64,000 nt of DNA from Planctomycetota bacterium (GTDB lineage: Bacteria > Planctomycetota > B15-G4): the NCBI GenBank assembly GCA_029245865.1, contig JAQWOM010000004.1, positions 1-64,000 of the forward strand, given 5' to 3'. Shown in pieces: positions 1 to 8,055 of this stretch (positions are counted from its first letter, which is position 1; each line of letters opens with the position of its first letter). Under the pieces are notes generated by a model. The model did no database searches. It was not told the DNA's origin and saw only the letters and a program-made list of their open reading frames with translations. The position numbers and the translations under genes were made by a program.

Positions 1-1
1 G

Positions 2-139
2 CCGAGACTCCAGCAAGCCGGCATGAGCCTTCGATTCGTGGAAGCCCGCGATGGGCACAACTGGGAGAACTGGCGCGACCGGCTCCGCGAGGGCCTGTCC
101 TGGCTCTTCCCGGGCCCCCTGTGGATGGTTTATGAATAA
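2..139 (+). CDS. C-terminal end of an esterase-like alpha/beta hydrolase (partial)
   Basis: An open frame enters from the left edge and ends at TAA 137-139, giving the last 45 residues of a protein. The tail includes ARDGHNWENWRDRL, which resembles the end of the putative esterase family (esterase D / Fes / IroE type), where the His of a GHxW or DHxW motif is the catalytic histidine. It lies 41 nt upstream of an ATP-grasp gene on the same strand, and a second esterase-like gene follows, so it is probably the first known gene of a three-gene cluster. The nucleophile and most of the fold lie outside the window, so the family call rests on the tail and the neighbours. Confidence 0.6.
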   Translation, partial: PRLQQAGMSLRFVEARDGHNWENWRDRLREGLSWLFPGPLWMVYE

Positions 140-180
140 CGTCCCCGTTTCGGGGGCGCTCACCAGATCAGGAGGAAGTT

Positions 181-1446
181 GTGGCTGACATCACAAGGCG
201 CATCGGGCTCTCATTGGGTGCCGATCTCTGCTGGCCGCTCTGCTTCGAGGAGATTGTCCGCCGCCTGGACCTCTCAATACCCATCGACGGAAACACGATC
301 CGTTTCGACGTGAGTCGCGTCGCCATTGAGCCTTACGACCTGCGTGCAAGCACGCCCTATGACGTCATCCTCGACCGCGTGACTCACTGGTATCCCACCA
401 CGCGGGAATGGATCAAGAAATCCATTCTCATGGACGGCGCCTACGTGCTGAACAATCCATGGTCATTACAATCCATGGAAAAGCAGACCTCCTACTGCGC
501 CATGATGCGCCTCGGCATGCCTGTGCCAGACACCTGGATGGTCCCGCCGAAGGAGTACGAGGAATCCCAGGACCTGCAACCGACGCTTTCACGCTACGCC
601 AAGATGTTCGATCTGGGCGAAGTCGGAAAATCACTGGGCTACCCGATGTTCATGAAGCCCTATGACGGAGGGGCGTGGAAGGGCGTCAGCCGCATCGACG
701 ACGAGCAGCAGTTGCGCGACGCCTACGAGAAAAGCGGCCGACTTGTCATGCATCTGCAAAAGGCGGTCGAACCGTTTGACTACTTTGCACGCTGCGTCGG
801 AGTCGGACCACAGGTCCGAATCGTCCAATATGATCCGAGCGCGGCGCTGCATGAACGCTACATGGTCGAGGAAGGCGACCTCTCAGAAGAGGACCGGCAG
901 CTTCTGAAAGACATGACGCTCACCATCAACTCGTTCTTTGGCTGGGACTTCAACTCATGCGAAGCCTTGCGAGGCGACGGCATCTGGCAGCCCATTGATT
1001 TTGCCAATGCATGCCCTGACAGCCAGGTCACCTCACTCCACTTCCACTTCCCGTGGCTGGTGCTCGCCAAGGTGCGGTGGGCGCTCTTCTGCGCCGCGAC
1101 TCGACGCGCTTGCCCACTAACCCTCGACTGGCAGCCCTATTTCGACATCGTCGAAAAAGACCCCGACATGCCCTTGCGAGACCGGCTCTCGGCCTTCGGA
1201 CAGCTTGCCCGCGAACGCTTGTCTGCAGATGCTTTCGAGGATTTCTGCCAAACTCATCTCGGCGACCTGGAAGCGGTGGCCTCCGAATACTTCCAATCCA
1301 CGCATGCCCACGACGCCATCCAGCAGAAGGTCACCGCACTCTTCCCGGCGCACGAAGTGGACTCGTTCACGCAGCACTTCTGGGACCGCGTCCAACTCTG
1401 GCGAAAAACCCAGGCAGAGCAAGGACCTCCGAGTGCCACCTGCTGA
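181..1446 (+). CDS. ATP-grasp ligase-like protein
   Basis: A 421-residue protein starting at GTG 181, with a strong Shine-Dalgarno AGGAGG at about 170-175. The centre resembles an ATP-grasp fold: a lysine in the MKPYDGG segment (about residues 157-163) in the ATP-binding beta-strand, and a metal/ATP-binding motif near QPIDFANACPDS (about 274-285) with the expected acidic residue and asparagine. A C-terminal helical extension of about 130 residues follows. ATP-grasp enzymes join a carboxylate to an amine or similar nucleophile through an acyl-phosphate. The substrate cannot be read from sequence. The gene sits between two esterase-like genes, which suggests a ligase/hydrolase pair acting on one metabolite; that is inference. 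It lacks the typical RimK or D-Ala ligase layout. Confidence 0.75.
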   Translation: MADITRRIGLSLGADLCWPLCFEEIVRRLDLSIPIDGNTIRFDVSRVAIEPYDLRASTPYDVILDRVTHWYPTTREWIKKSILMDGAYVLNNPWSLQSMEKQTSYCAMMRLGMPVPDTWMVPPKEYEESQDLQPTLSRYAKMFDLGEVGKSLGYPMFMKPYDGGAWKGVSRIDDEQQLRDAYEKSGRLVMHLQKAVEPFDYFARCVGVGPQVRIVQYDPSAALHERYMVEEGDLSEEDRQLLKDMTLTINSFFGWDFNSCEALRGDGIWQPIDFANACPDSQVTSLHFHFPWLVLAKVRWALFCAATRRACPLTLDWQPYFDIVEKDPDMPLRDRLSAFGQLARERLSADAFEDFCQTHLGDLEAVASEYFQSTHAHDAIQQKVTALFPAHEVDSFTQHFWDRVQLWRKTQAEQGPPSATC

Positions 1447-1527
1447 CCAAGCTCTGAACTTGAGCAAGATCTGTTCAGAACGCTCGGAGCAACATAAGGT
1501 AAGGCTCCCGCAACGAGGAACCAGGCC

Positions 1528-2265
1528 GTGAAGGAATCCGCTACGTGGCACTCAGAACGCCTCCAGACCGACGTCAAGTTGGTGCGCTGGGGAACCTACG
1601 GGACACCTGTCCTGCTCTACCCCACGGCCGGAGGTGACGCTGAAGAGATCGAGCGCATGTTGATGATTCGCGTGCTCGACCCCCTCTTATCGAATGAGCG
1701 CATCAAGATCTATTCCGTCGACAGCATCGCAGCACGGGCCTGGGGAGACACGTCGACATCTGCACAGCATGCAACGAAGTTGCAAAACGACTTCGACTCG
1801 TTTGTGCACAAGGAAGTTGTGCCCACCATCCGACGCGACTGTGAACAGGACGACATCGAAATTGTTGTCGCTGGCGCATCCATTGGCGCCTTCAATGCCA
1901 TGGCCTCCATCTGTCGCCACCCGGACATCTTCAGTCGCGCCATCTGCATGAGCGGCTCATACGACATCCAGCGATTCATCAAGGGCATCAACCCTGCAGA
2001 AGAAGATTCTGACTTCTACCACTCATCTCCCATGCACTTTGTTCCCAACCTCCCCGACGGCGAGCAACTTGAGTTGCTGCGCAAGCGACACATTCTCATG
2101 TGTCACGGAGGCGGTCGCTGGGAAGACCCCGAGCAAGACTGGTCCATGGCCAGAATTCTAGGAGCCAAGGGCGTGCCCAATCGAGTGGATCCCTGGGGCA
2201 CAGAGTACGACCACGACTGGCCAACCTGGCGCGCGATGCTGCCCCGCTATCTCGAAGAAGTCTGA
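1528..2265 (+). CDS. Putative esterase, alpha/beta hydrolase fold
   Basis: A 245-residue cytoplasmic protein with no signal peptide, starting at GTG 1528 with a CGAGGAA-type ribosome site at about 1513-1519. It shows the putative esterase fold: a nucleophile elbow GASIGAF (about residues 114-120, Ser nucleophile) and a C-terminal EYDHDWPTWR stretch (about 226-235) carrying the likely catalytic His. The family includes esterase D, S-formylglutathione hydrolase and siderophore esterases. It follows the ATP-grasp gene by 81 nt, and a related hydrolase ends just before that gene. It may cleave or transfer the ligase product. The substrate is unknown. The next gene, on the other strand, ends 7 nt away. 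Confidence 0.78.
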   Translation: MKESATWHSERLQTDVKLVRWGTYGTPVLLYPTAGGDAEEIERMLMIRVLDPLLSNERIKIYSVDSIAARAWGDTSTSAQHATKLQNDFDSFVHKEVVPTIRRDCEQDDIEIVVAGASIGAFNAMASICRHPDIFSRAICMSGSYDIQRFIKGINPAEEDSDFYHSSPMHFVPNLPDGEQLELLRKRHILMCHGGGRWEDPEQDWSMARILGAKGVPNRVDPWGTEYDHDWPTWRAMLPRYLEEV

Positions 2266-2272
2266 AAGCCGG

Positions 2273-3139
2273 TCAGGCTGTCAGGTCGCGAAGCGCAGGC
2301 TCGAGCTCTGGAAAGCGGAAAACGAAACCCTCTTCCAGCACCCGCTTCGGCACCACATGTTGTCCGCGGAGCAGGACGTCCGCGGACTCGCCCAGCAACA
2401 GCTTCATGGCGAAGCCGGGGACGGGTAAGACAGCGGGCCGACGCAACACGCGGCCGAGCGTCTTCGTGAACTCGCCCATACGCACGGGGTGTGGAGCGGT
2501 TCCGTTGTAGGCGCCCTGGCAAGAATCCTTCGACAACAGGGCCAGAAAGATTCCACAGAGATCGTCGAGATGGATCCAACTCATCCACTGTCGCCCTGAG
2601 CCAAGAGGACCTCCGAGGCCCAGCTTGAACGGCGTGAGCATGCGGGACAGGGCCCCGCCCCCTTGACCGAGCACAACACCGATTCGCACCGAGGCCGTGC
2701 GAATTCCAGCTTCACGCGCAGCCTCAGCTGCAGCCTCCCAATCGCCGCAAAGCTTCCCGAGAAAATCGTTGGAAGCAGGTGCCGACTCCTCAAGACCTTC
2801 AACCTCCGACGGGCCGTAGTAACCGATCGCCGAGGCCGTCAGAAAACAACCCGTCCCATGCTTTGCAGCGAGCTCCGCGAGTTGCCGTGTGGTGCAAAGA
2901 CGGCTCTCAACCAACTCGCGCTTGTAGGCAGCTGACCAACGCTTATCGAGAATGCCGGCTCCGGCCAGGTGAATCACCGCATCGGCAGCTTGCACCCCCG
3001 CAGAGAGGCTCGCGTCCGACCAGTTAAAATCGGCACCGGCCCGGCGACTCACGAGAAGCACTTCATGCCCCTCGTTATTCAGAAGCTGTGCGAGACGCCC
3101 TCCCACAAAGCCCGTCCCACCGGTCAGCAAGACCTTCAC
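2273..3139 (-). CDS. TIGR01777-family NAD(P)-binding epimerase-like protein (SDR39U1/YfcH type)
   Basis: 288 residues starting at GTG. The N-terminus has the Rossmann motif TGGTGFVGGRL (about residues 6-16), and the middle has an IGYYGPS segment around the SDR active-site Tyr, typical of the TIGR01777 group. The C-terminal third matches the family's DUF1731-like tail (FxxALxxLLGExADVLLxGQxVxPxRxLxxGFxFxxP pattern). The function of this family is not well established, although it is often found near cell-division or envelope genes. The GTGA at 3139-3136 overlaps the stop of the small gene upstream, so the two are probably translationally coupled. It converges on the esterase gene with a 7-nt gap. 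Confidence 0.88.
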   Translation of the reverse strand: MKVLLTGGTGFVGGRLAQLLNNEGHEVLLVSRRAGADFNWSDASLSAGVQAADAVIHLAGAGILDKRWSAAYKRELVESRLCTTRQLAELAAKHGTGCFLTASAIGYYGPSEVEGLEESAPASNDFLGKLCGDWEAAAEAAREAGIRTASVRIGVVLGQGGGALSRMLTPFKLGLGGPLGSGRQWMSWIHLDDLCGIFLALLSKDSCQGAYNGTAPHPVRMGEFTKTLGRVLRRPAVLPVPGFAMKLLLGESADVLLRGQHVVPKRVLEEGFVFRFPELEPALRDLTA

Positions 3140-3348
3140 GAGGAACTTCCTCGACTGGTTTTCCGGCGTGCCTTGCCAACCAACACCTTGAGACCAAGGC
3201 GCTGCAGCACACCACCTTTGAGGGACTGATCGGCCAGTTCATCGACGAGGGCGACGATGCCCTCGATGTCTTCAAGCTGTTCCTTCAAGACAACTCCTTC
3301 TTGAAGAGCCTCGACGTCCTCACGAATGCTCTCTCTTGGCTCAACCAT
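3136..3348 (-). CDS. Small hypothetical protein, 70 aa
   Basis: A short frame with no recognised domain. It is acidic and leucine-rich in its first half, with an amphipathic helix-like stretch around VALVDELADQSLKGG, and ends in a basic tail. Evidence that it is a real gene: its TGA overlaps the start of the SDR gene (GTGA), it fills the gap after the RND gene, and a TAGGTT hexamer lies 7 nt before its ATG, matching a pattern seen at several other genes here. An upstream in-frame TTG at 3357 is the alternative start. It may act with the SDR protein or serve only for translational coupling. No function is proposed. Confidence 0.5.
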   Translation of the reverse strand: MVEPRESIREDVEALQEGVVLKEQLEDIEGIVALVDELADQSLKGGVLQRLGLKVLVGKARRKTSRGSSS

Positions 3349-3355
3349 GTGAATC

Positions 3356-3361
3356 AACCTA
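3356..3361 (-). promoter_or_regulatory. TANNNT -10-like element before the small gene
   Basis: TAGGTT on the minus strand, 7 nt before ATG 3348, with no Shine-Dalgarno at the proper distance. It is one of a set of such hexamers close to start codons in this window. Confidence 0.3.
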
Positions 3362-3397
3362 ACGGGGCCTCCTGAAGTTTCAATCCTTCCTGAAACC

Positions 3398-5722
3398 TTA
3401 TCCGCCGTCGGCCTCTGGCGGTGAGTTCCGGCGGACCAACGATGGAAGTAAAAGCGCTGTCGAGATCCAAGACACGAGCAAGGCCACTGAAGACATCAAT
3501 CCAAAGTTCGCAAGGGGCGGAAAACGCGACAGAGACAAAACCAACAAACCGGACACCAAAATCCCTGTCGTACAGGCCATGGGCTTCAACTTTTGGACCA
3601 ACGTGCGACGAACAACCTCGTCGGCGTTCTCGGTGCGACGGGACTCTCTCCGGTGGATTGCGAGCCAATGAATCGAATCGTCTACAGCGATCCCCAAGAC
3701 CACGGCAGCGATCATCACAGTCACGGAGTTGAGTGGCACCTGTGCGAAGCCCATGAGCCCCCCAAGAATCCCCAGGGCAGGTACATTCACGAGCAGGATC
3801 AGCACTGCAGAACGCCAAGACCGCCACAGCAGTGCCACCGCCAAAGCGATAGCAACGGCACACACACCAAGGCTCAAAATCTGGCTTTTGACTATGCGTT
3901 GGTTCATCTCGACAAGGTCATGAATACCGCGCTGCGCGTTGAGTGAGATGCCGTCTGGGCATTCGCGTTCAGCAAAGTCCATAAGACTTTGCAAAGTCGC
4001 CAGGTAATCTTCCCCGGGCATTTCGCGAGTTCGCACCAACACTGAAGTGCGCCGGCCTTCTTCATCAAGAAAGCTCTCCAGAAGCGCCCAGTCCAGCGCA
4101 CGCAAACCCGAAGTAAAAATCTGAGAGAGCATGGGTGAAGCCGGGAGATGAAGCTCACCAGATTCGTCCCCCGTCCAGAGTTGATTCACCAAGCCCAGCA
4201 ACATGGCGTAGCTGTAAACATTCGTAACCCCTGGCAAGCTCTCGGCATAAAGCCTCAGGTCCTCGAGAAACTCCAGTGATTCAGGGGCGGCAGCACCACC
4301 AGGCAATTCGCAATCGACTTCCAGATGAAAAACATTCACTCCACCGAGATGTTCATCAAGCCGAAGCAGACCCTCCCGCCCGGGACTCTCGGGCGAAAGA
4401 AATTCGGTGGCTCGCGTCTCAGTGCGCAACGCCAACACACCCGGCACACACGCCACGACAAGTGCCAATGCCCCGACGACAATTCCGCGCCGATGTCGAC
4501 CGGTCCAGCGGAGCAGGCTTTCCGCCACGGTCATCTCTGTGGATCGCAGAATCGTTTCCGGCACTTGCACTTGGGCCTGATCGTCCTCACGTCGACTGAA
4601 CCACACCAGCAACGCAAGAGGGACGAAGGTAATCACACTCATCAGAATGAGAACACTCGCCCCTAGCAAGCCGAATTCCCGCATGAGTCCGACATCGGAA
4701 ACGCGCAAAGACAAGAGACCGATCGACGTCGTCACAAGGGCAAGGCACGACGGGCGAAATACGAGGCTTAATGCTGAACGAACAGCTGAACCTGTACCGC
4801 CACCCTTTCGCAGATGGTCTTGAAAAGCCGTGAAGAAATGAACGAGCACCGTGAGTTGCACACCGGCAGTCAACGGCAAGAGCATCACCGTGTAGACGTT
4901 CAGCGAGAGCCCCGTCCAGCGCAGCATCATCGGAATCGCAGCCAGGCCTGCCGCGAGAAACAACATCACAGCACCCAGAATCGCTGCAGAGCGAAAAGTG
5001 AAAATCAGGATGAGCGCAGCGAGTAAGGCTGCCAGGGACACCGCCGAGCGCGCGTCTTCACGCACCGAGCGCCGCACCTCTTCTTCAAGGAACGGAAAGC
5101 CAAGCACATGCGTTTCACCGACATCCTCTTGCAATGGCTTCAGCAGCACACGCACCTCTGTCTCCAGCACAGAGACAGCCCCGGGCGTCGTGAGGTCCCG
5201 CTCCACCGTCACAAGCACCAAAGCCCACTGGCCGTCGCGCGAAATAAACAGGTCGCGCGCCAGGGGATAGTCCAGAACGAAGCGTTCGACCCGTTCCCAC
5301 TCAGCCTCCCCCGTCGGCTCCAAGGGGACCATGGGCTTGAGCTGGATGAACTGACTGGGATCCAGCGTAAACTCGGTGTTCCTCGCAGGGCGCCAGGAGT
5401 GCGTCAGACTCTTCACATCCTCCACGCCGGGCAAGGACCGAAGTCCATCGCCCAAGGCCTTGATACGCGCGACGCCCTCGTTTGAGAGCAAGTGTTCGTC
5501 TTCGATCAGAACGCAAACCAGTGACAGCCCGTCGAGCATCTCCTGCATACGCCGGTAAGACGCATCGGCGCGTTCGTCACCAGCAAGCAAGGTGCGAGTG
5601 GATGTATCGAGAGCGAAGTCGCTCTTGTCGAAAAAGAGCGGCGCTGCGACAACCAGCAAGGTCAGCAGCCCCGTGAGCAGCAGAGCAGCCGACGGCGACT
5701 TCATCCGGTCAAAACCCGACAC
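3398..5722 (-). CDS. RND/MMPL-family exporter
   Basis: A 774-residue integral membrane protein. The layout is that of a hydrophobe/amphiphile-type RND permease: one N-terminal membrane segment (about residues 10-30), a periplasmic loop of about 190 residues, a bundle of five segments (about 225-385), a second single segment (about 410-430), a second periplasmic loop, and a final five-segment bundle (about 630-765). The last bundle contains AVDDSIHWL, close to the acidic proton-relay motif of the MMPL/patched group. The length is typical. Members export lipids, sterol-like molecules or other hydrophobic cargo. No periplasmic adaptor or outer-membrane channel gene is adjacent. The start is GTG 5722 or ATG 5704; neither has a Shine-Dalgarno, but TAGAAT lies 9 nt before the GTG. 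Confidence 0.87.
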   Translation of the reverse strand: MSGFDRMKSPSAALLLTGLLTLLVVAAPLFFDKSDFALDTSTRTLLAGDERADASYRRMQEMLDGLSLVCVLIEDEHLLSNEGVARIKALGDGLRSLPGVEDVKSLTHSWRPARNTEFTLDPSQFIQLKPMVPLEPTGEAEWERVERFVLDYPLARDLFISRDGQWALVLVTVERDLTTPGAVSVLETEVRVLLKPLQEDVGETHVLGFPFLEEEVRRSVREDARSAVSLAALLAALILIFTFRSAAILGAVMLFLAAGLAAIPMMLRWTGLSLNVYTVMLLPLTAGVQLTVLVHFFTAFQDHLRKGGGTGSAVRSALSLVFRPSCLALVTTSIGLLSLRVSDVGLMREFGLLGASVLILMSVITFVPLALLVWFSRREDDQAQVQVPETILRSTEMTVAESLLRWTGRHRRGIVVGALALVVACVPGVLALRTETRATEFLSPESPGREGLLRLDEHLGGVNVFHLEVDCELPGGAAAPESLEFLEDLRLYAESLPGVTNVYSYAMLLGLVNQLWTGDESGELHLPASPMLSQIFTSGLRALDWALLESFLDEEGRRTSVLVRTREMPGEDYLATLQSLMDFAERECPDGISLNAQRGIHDLVEMNQRIVKSQILSLGVCAVAIALAVALLWRSWRSAVLILLVNVPALGILGGLMGFAQVPLNSVTVMIAAVVLGIAVDDSIHWLAIHRRESRRTENADEVVRRTLVQKLKPMACTTGILVSGLLVLSLSRFPPLANFGLMSSVALLVSWISTALLLPSLVRRNSPPEADGG

Positions 5723-5731
5723 GCCATGCGT

Positions 5732-5737
5732 ATTCTA
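5732..5737 (-). promoter_or_regulatory. TANNNT -10-like element before the RND gene
   Basis: TAGAAT on the minus strand, 9 nt before GTG 5722. No clear -35 and no Shine-Dalgarno. It is consistent with a leaderless or very short-leader transcript. Confidence 0.4.
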
Positions 5738-5750
5738 AGCTCATCTCTTG

Positions 5751-6581
5751 CTAGCACACCGAATCCTGAAGATAGCCGAAATGGCGCAAGCCTTCGCCGG
5801 CCTCCTCCAACATGTCGCGCTGCTCTTCAGCCGTCATCATCCGCTTCCACTTGTCGTTTCGACTGCTGAGCTCCGGGATGAGATGGGCATGCTCTTTTCC
5901 CCAGGGGACACCGCAAAAATCAGCGGCATCCGACAACGTACCAGCCGTATTAGAAACAAAATCTTCGTAACGCACTGTAAGCACCTGTTCGCGCGGCAAT
6001 GTCTGACACGCATCATCACAGACTCGCGTGATGCGCGACCAAAGCCCCCCACTGAAGCGTGCGTAGTTCATCGAGCCGAGTTCCGGCCACATCTCGCGCC
6101 CAACATACGACCAGCGTTTGTCTGCTTTCTTGCACTGTTCGAGAATGGAATTGGCCACACTTCGCCCATCGCGCAACACATGAATGATGCGGCATCCGGG
6201 CAACGCGGCTGCAAGCCAACGAATTCGAAGGGCCATCCCAGGCTTCTTGTTGAGGAAAACGGGGCGGCCAAAGTGCCGGATGTGTCCACGCACCATCTTC
6301 AACAACCGGCGGCGCTGGCTTTCTGTCAGATCTTCAGCCGTTCGCTCGACCACTCCTGTGGGCCACAGCCCCTTCCACAAAGCAGCTGCCTCAACCGGCC
6401 GGTGCTTCCCCCCCAGCATCTCGGCCATCCGCACCAACGGGAAGTGAGAGCGAAAGCGCCGCGTGAGATTGGTCGTAAAAGCGAAAGAAGGATGCTGACT
6501 GAAGGTCTTGAAGAAGACGGAGGTCCCGCTTCGTGGGCAGCCCACAATGAACACGCTGCGAGGTTCGTCTGGCAGAGACAC
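5751..6581 (-). CDS. Sulfotransferase family protein
   Basis: 276 residues starting at GTG 6581 with AGGAG 6 nt upstream. The N-terminal FIVGCPRSGTS (about residues 11-21) is the 5'-phosphosulfate loop that binds the PAPS donor. The middle segment CRIIHVLRDGRSVANSI (about 131-147) is the family's 3'-phosphate-binding region with Arg and Ser. The enzyme transfers sulfate from PAPS to a hydroxyl or amine on a carbohydrate, lipid or protein. The acceptor is unknown. No signal peptide is seen, so it is probably cytosolic or membrane-peripheral. Its neighbours are an RND exporter and trmFO; a link between the sulfotransferase and the exporter (modify then export) is only a possibility. Confidence 0.88.
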   Translation of the reverse strand: MSLPDEPRSVFIVGCPRSGTSVFFKTFSQHPSFAFTTNLTRRFRSHFPLVRMAEMLGGKHRPVEAAALWKGLWPTGVVERTAEDLTESQRRRLLKMVRGHIRHFGRPVFLNKKPGMALRIRWLAAALPGCRIIHVLRDGRSVANSILEQCKKADKRWSYVGREMWPELGSMNYARFSGGLWSRITRVCDDACQTLPREQVLTVRYEDFVSNTAGTLSDAADFCGVPWGKEHAHLIPELSSRNDKWKRMMTAEEQRDMLEEAGEGLRHFGYLQDSVC

Positions 6582-6645
6582 GACTTGCTCCTGAGGTCAT
6601 ATGGGGATACCAAGGCCGCGCGCCCCAGACCAGCACGCTCCGAAC

Positions 6646-8055
6646 TCAGGCGGGCTCTACCGTAGGCTCGGAGCGTTTCCCGCCCAGCCATCCGAGATCT
6701 TGTTCGGCAATCCAGGCATCCATGTCTGCAAGGGCCCGCTCGGCAGAAGCCAATCGGCGTGCACGCTTGCCCTTCATCACCACCGCACCAGCCGTGCCCT
6801 TGACGGGCTTCGGAATCGGCGGAAGCAGCCCGAAGTTGACGTTCATGGGCTGGAAGTGAGCCGGATCTGCCTCACGCAAATGAGCCATCAAGCCGCCCAG
6901 CATCGTGGTACGCGGTGGCGGCACAAAGCGGCTCCCTCGGAGAGCGGCCACGATGCCCAGGGCGGCCATCAAGCCTGCGGCCGCACATTCTGCGTAGCCT
7001 TCAACCCCCACCAGAAGCCCGCCGAACCAGAGGTCTCGCCGGGTCTTTAATGAGAGGTCCTCGGCGAGCAAGGCCGGTGTGTTCAAGAAGGTGTTGCGAT
7101 GGATGGAGCCCAGGCGCGCGAACTCGACCGCCTCAAAGCCCGGCAGAGTGCGGAAGATCCGCTTCTGCTCACCGTGCCTCAGCTTGGTCTGGAAGCCCAC
7201 GAGGTTGTAGAGTTGCCCGTGTGGATCTTCGCGCCTCAGTTGAATGACGGCATGGGGCACTCGTCCGGTGCGGGGATCGGGTAGGCCCACGGGCCGCATC
7301 GGCCCAAAGGCCAGTGTCCGCGGACCTCGCCGTGCGATCTCCTCGATGGGCATACACCCCTCGAAGAAAACCTCCTTCTCGAAATCCTTGGGCTCCACCT
7401 TCTCTGCAGCAAGCAGGTCCGACACGAAACGCGTGTACTGCTCTTCATTCAGCGGGCAGTTCAAGAAGTCTGGATCGCCCCGCCCATAGCGACTCGCGGC
7501 GTAGAGCACGTCGTGGTCGAGAGACTCGGTTGTCACAATCGGTGCAATCGCATCGTAGAAAGCCAGGTGCGCATTGCCTGTTTGTGCGGCCAGCGAACTG
7601 GCCAGCCCATCGCTCGTCAGAGGTCCCGTCGCCAGCAAGGTTGGCCCCTCTGAAGGCAACTCGGTGATTTCATCGCGAAGAATTTCCACGCCAGCCAAGG
7701 CTTGGAGATGCTCCGAAACGCGGCGCGAAAACGGTTCACGCTCTACGGCCAGAGAGGCGCCAGCTGGTACGCGAGTCGCTTCTGCCGCCGAGACGATCAG
7801 GCTCCCGAGTCGCCGCATTTCTTCCAGCAGCACGCCCTTGCTGGTCTGTGGAGCGGTGGAACCCAGCGAGTTGCTGCAAACGATCTCCGCCAGACCATCT
7901 GTCTCATGCGCAGGCGTCATACGCACGGGACGCATCTCGTGCAATTGAACACGGAGACCTGCAGCCGCAAGAACCCGCGTCGCCTCGCTGCCTGCGAGAC
8001 CTCCCCCGACGACAGTGACCGTCGGAGATTGAACCTGGCCGACGTCCCCGCTCAG
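6646..8055 (-). CDS. trmFO: Methylenetetrahydrofolate-tRNA (uracil-5-)-methyltransferase TrmFO, apparent CTG start
   Basis: A folate- and FAD-dependent enzyme that makes 5-methyluridine-54 in the tRNA T-loop. The family fingerprint is clear: an FAD dinucleotide loop TVTVVGGGLAGSEA near the N-terminus, then LHEMRP, MTPAHETDGLAEIVCSNSLGS, and a C-terminal MNVNFGLLPPI. The catalytic Cys region (FFEGCMPIEEIA) is present. The first ordinary start codon, TTG 7944, would delete the FAD loop. In frame upstream there is no ATG, GTG or TTG before the stop near 8128-8130. CTG at 8055-8053 overlaps the TGA of the lipoprotein gene (CTGA) and gives a 469-aa protein of normal family length. The most economical reading is a CTG start coupled to the upstream gene; a base error in the sequence is the alternative. 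Confidence 0.93.
   Translation of the reverse strand: MSGDVGQVQSPTVTVVGGGLAGSEATRVLAAAGLRVQLHEMRPVRMTPAHETDGLAEIVCSNSLGSTAPQTSKGVLLEEMRRLGSLIVSAAEATRVPAGASLAVEREPFSRRVSEHLQALAGVEILRDEITELPSEGPTLLATGPLTSDGLASSLAAQTGNAHLAFYDAIAPIVTTESLDHDVLYAASRYGRGDPDFLNCPLNEEQYTRFVSDLLAAEKVEPKDFEKEVFFEGCMPIEEIARRGPRTLAFGPMRPVGLPDPRTGRVPHAVIQLRREDPHGQLYNLVGFQTKLRHGEQKRIFRTLPGFEAVEFARLGSIHRNTFLNTPALLAEDLSLKTRRDLWFGGLLVGVEGYAECAAAGLMAALGIVAALRGSRFVPPPRTTMLGGLMAHLREADPAHFQPMNVNFGLLPPIPKPVKGTAGAVVMKGKRARRLASAERALADMDAWIAEQDLGWLGGKRSEPTVEPA

Noticed and set aside
5748-6665. 305-codon plus-strand frame over the sulfotransferase
   Set aside because: Antisense shadow; the PAPS loop lies on the minus strand.
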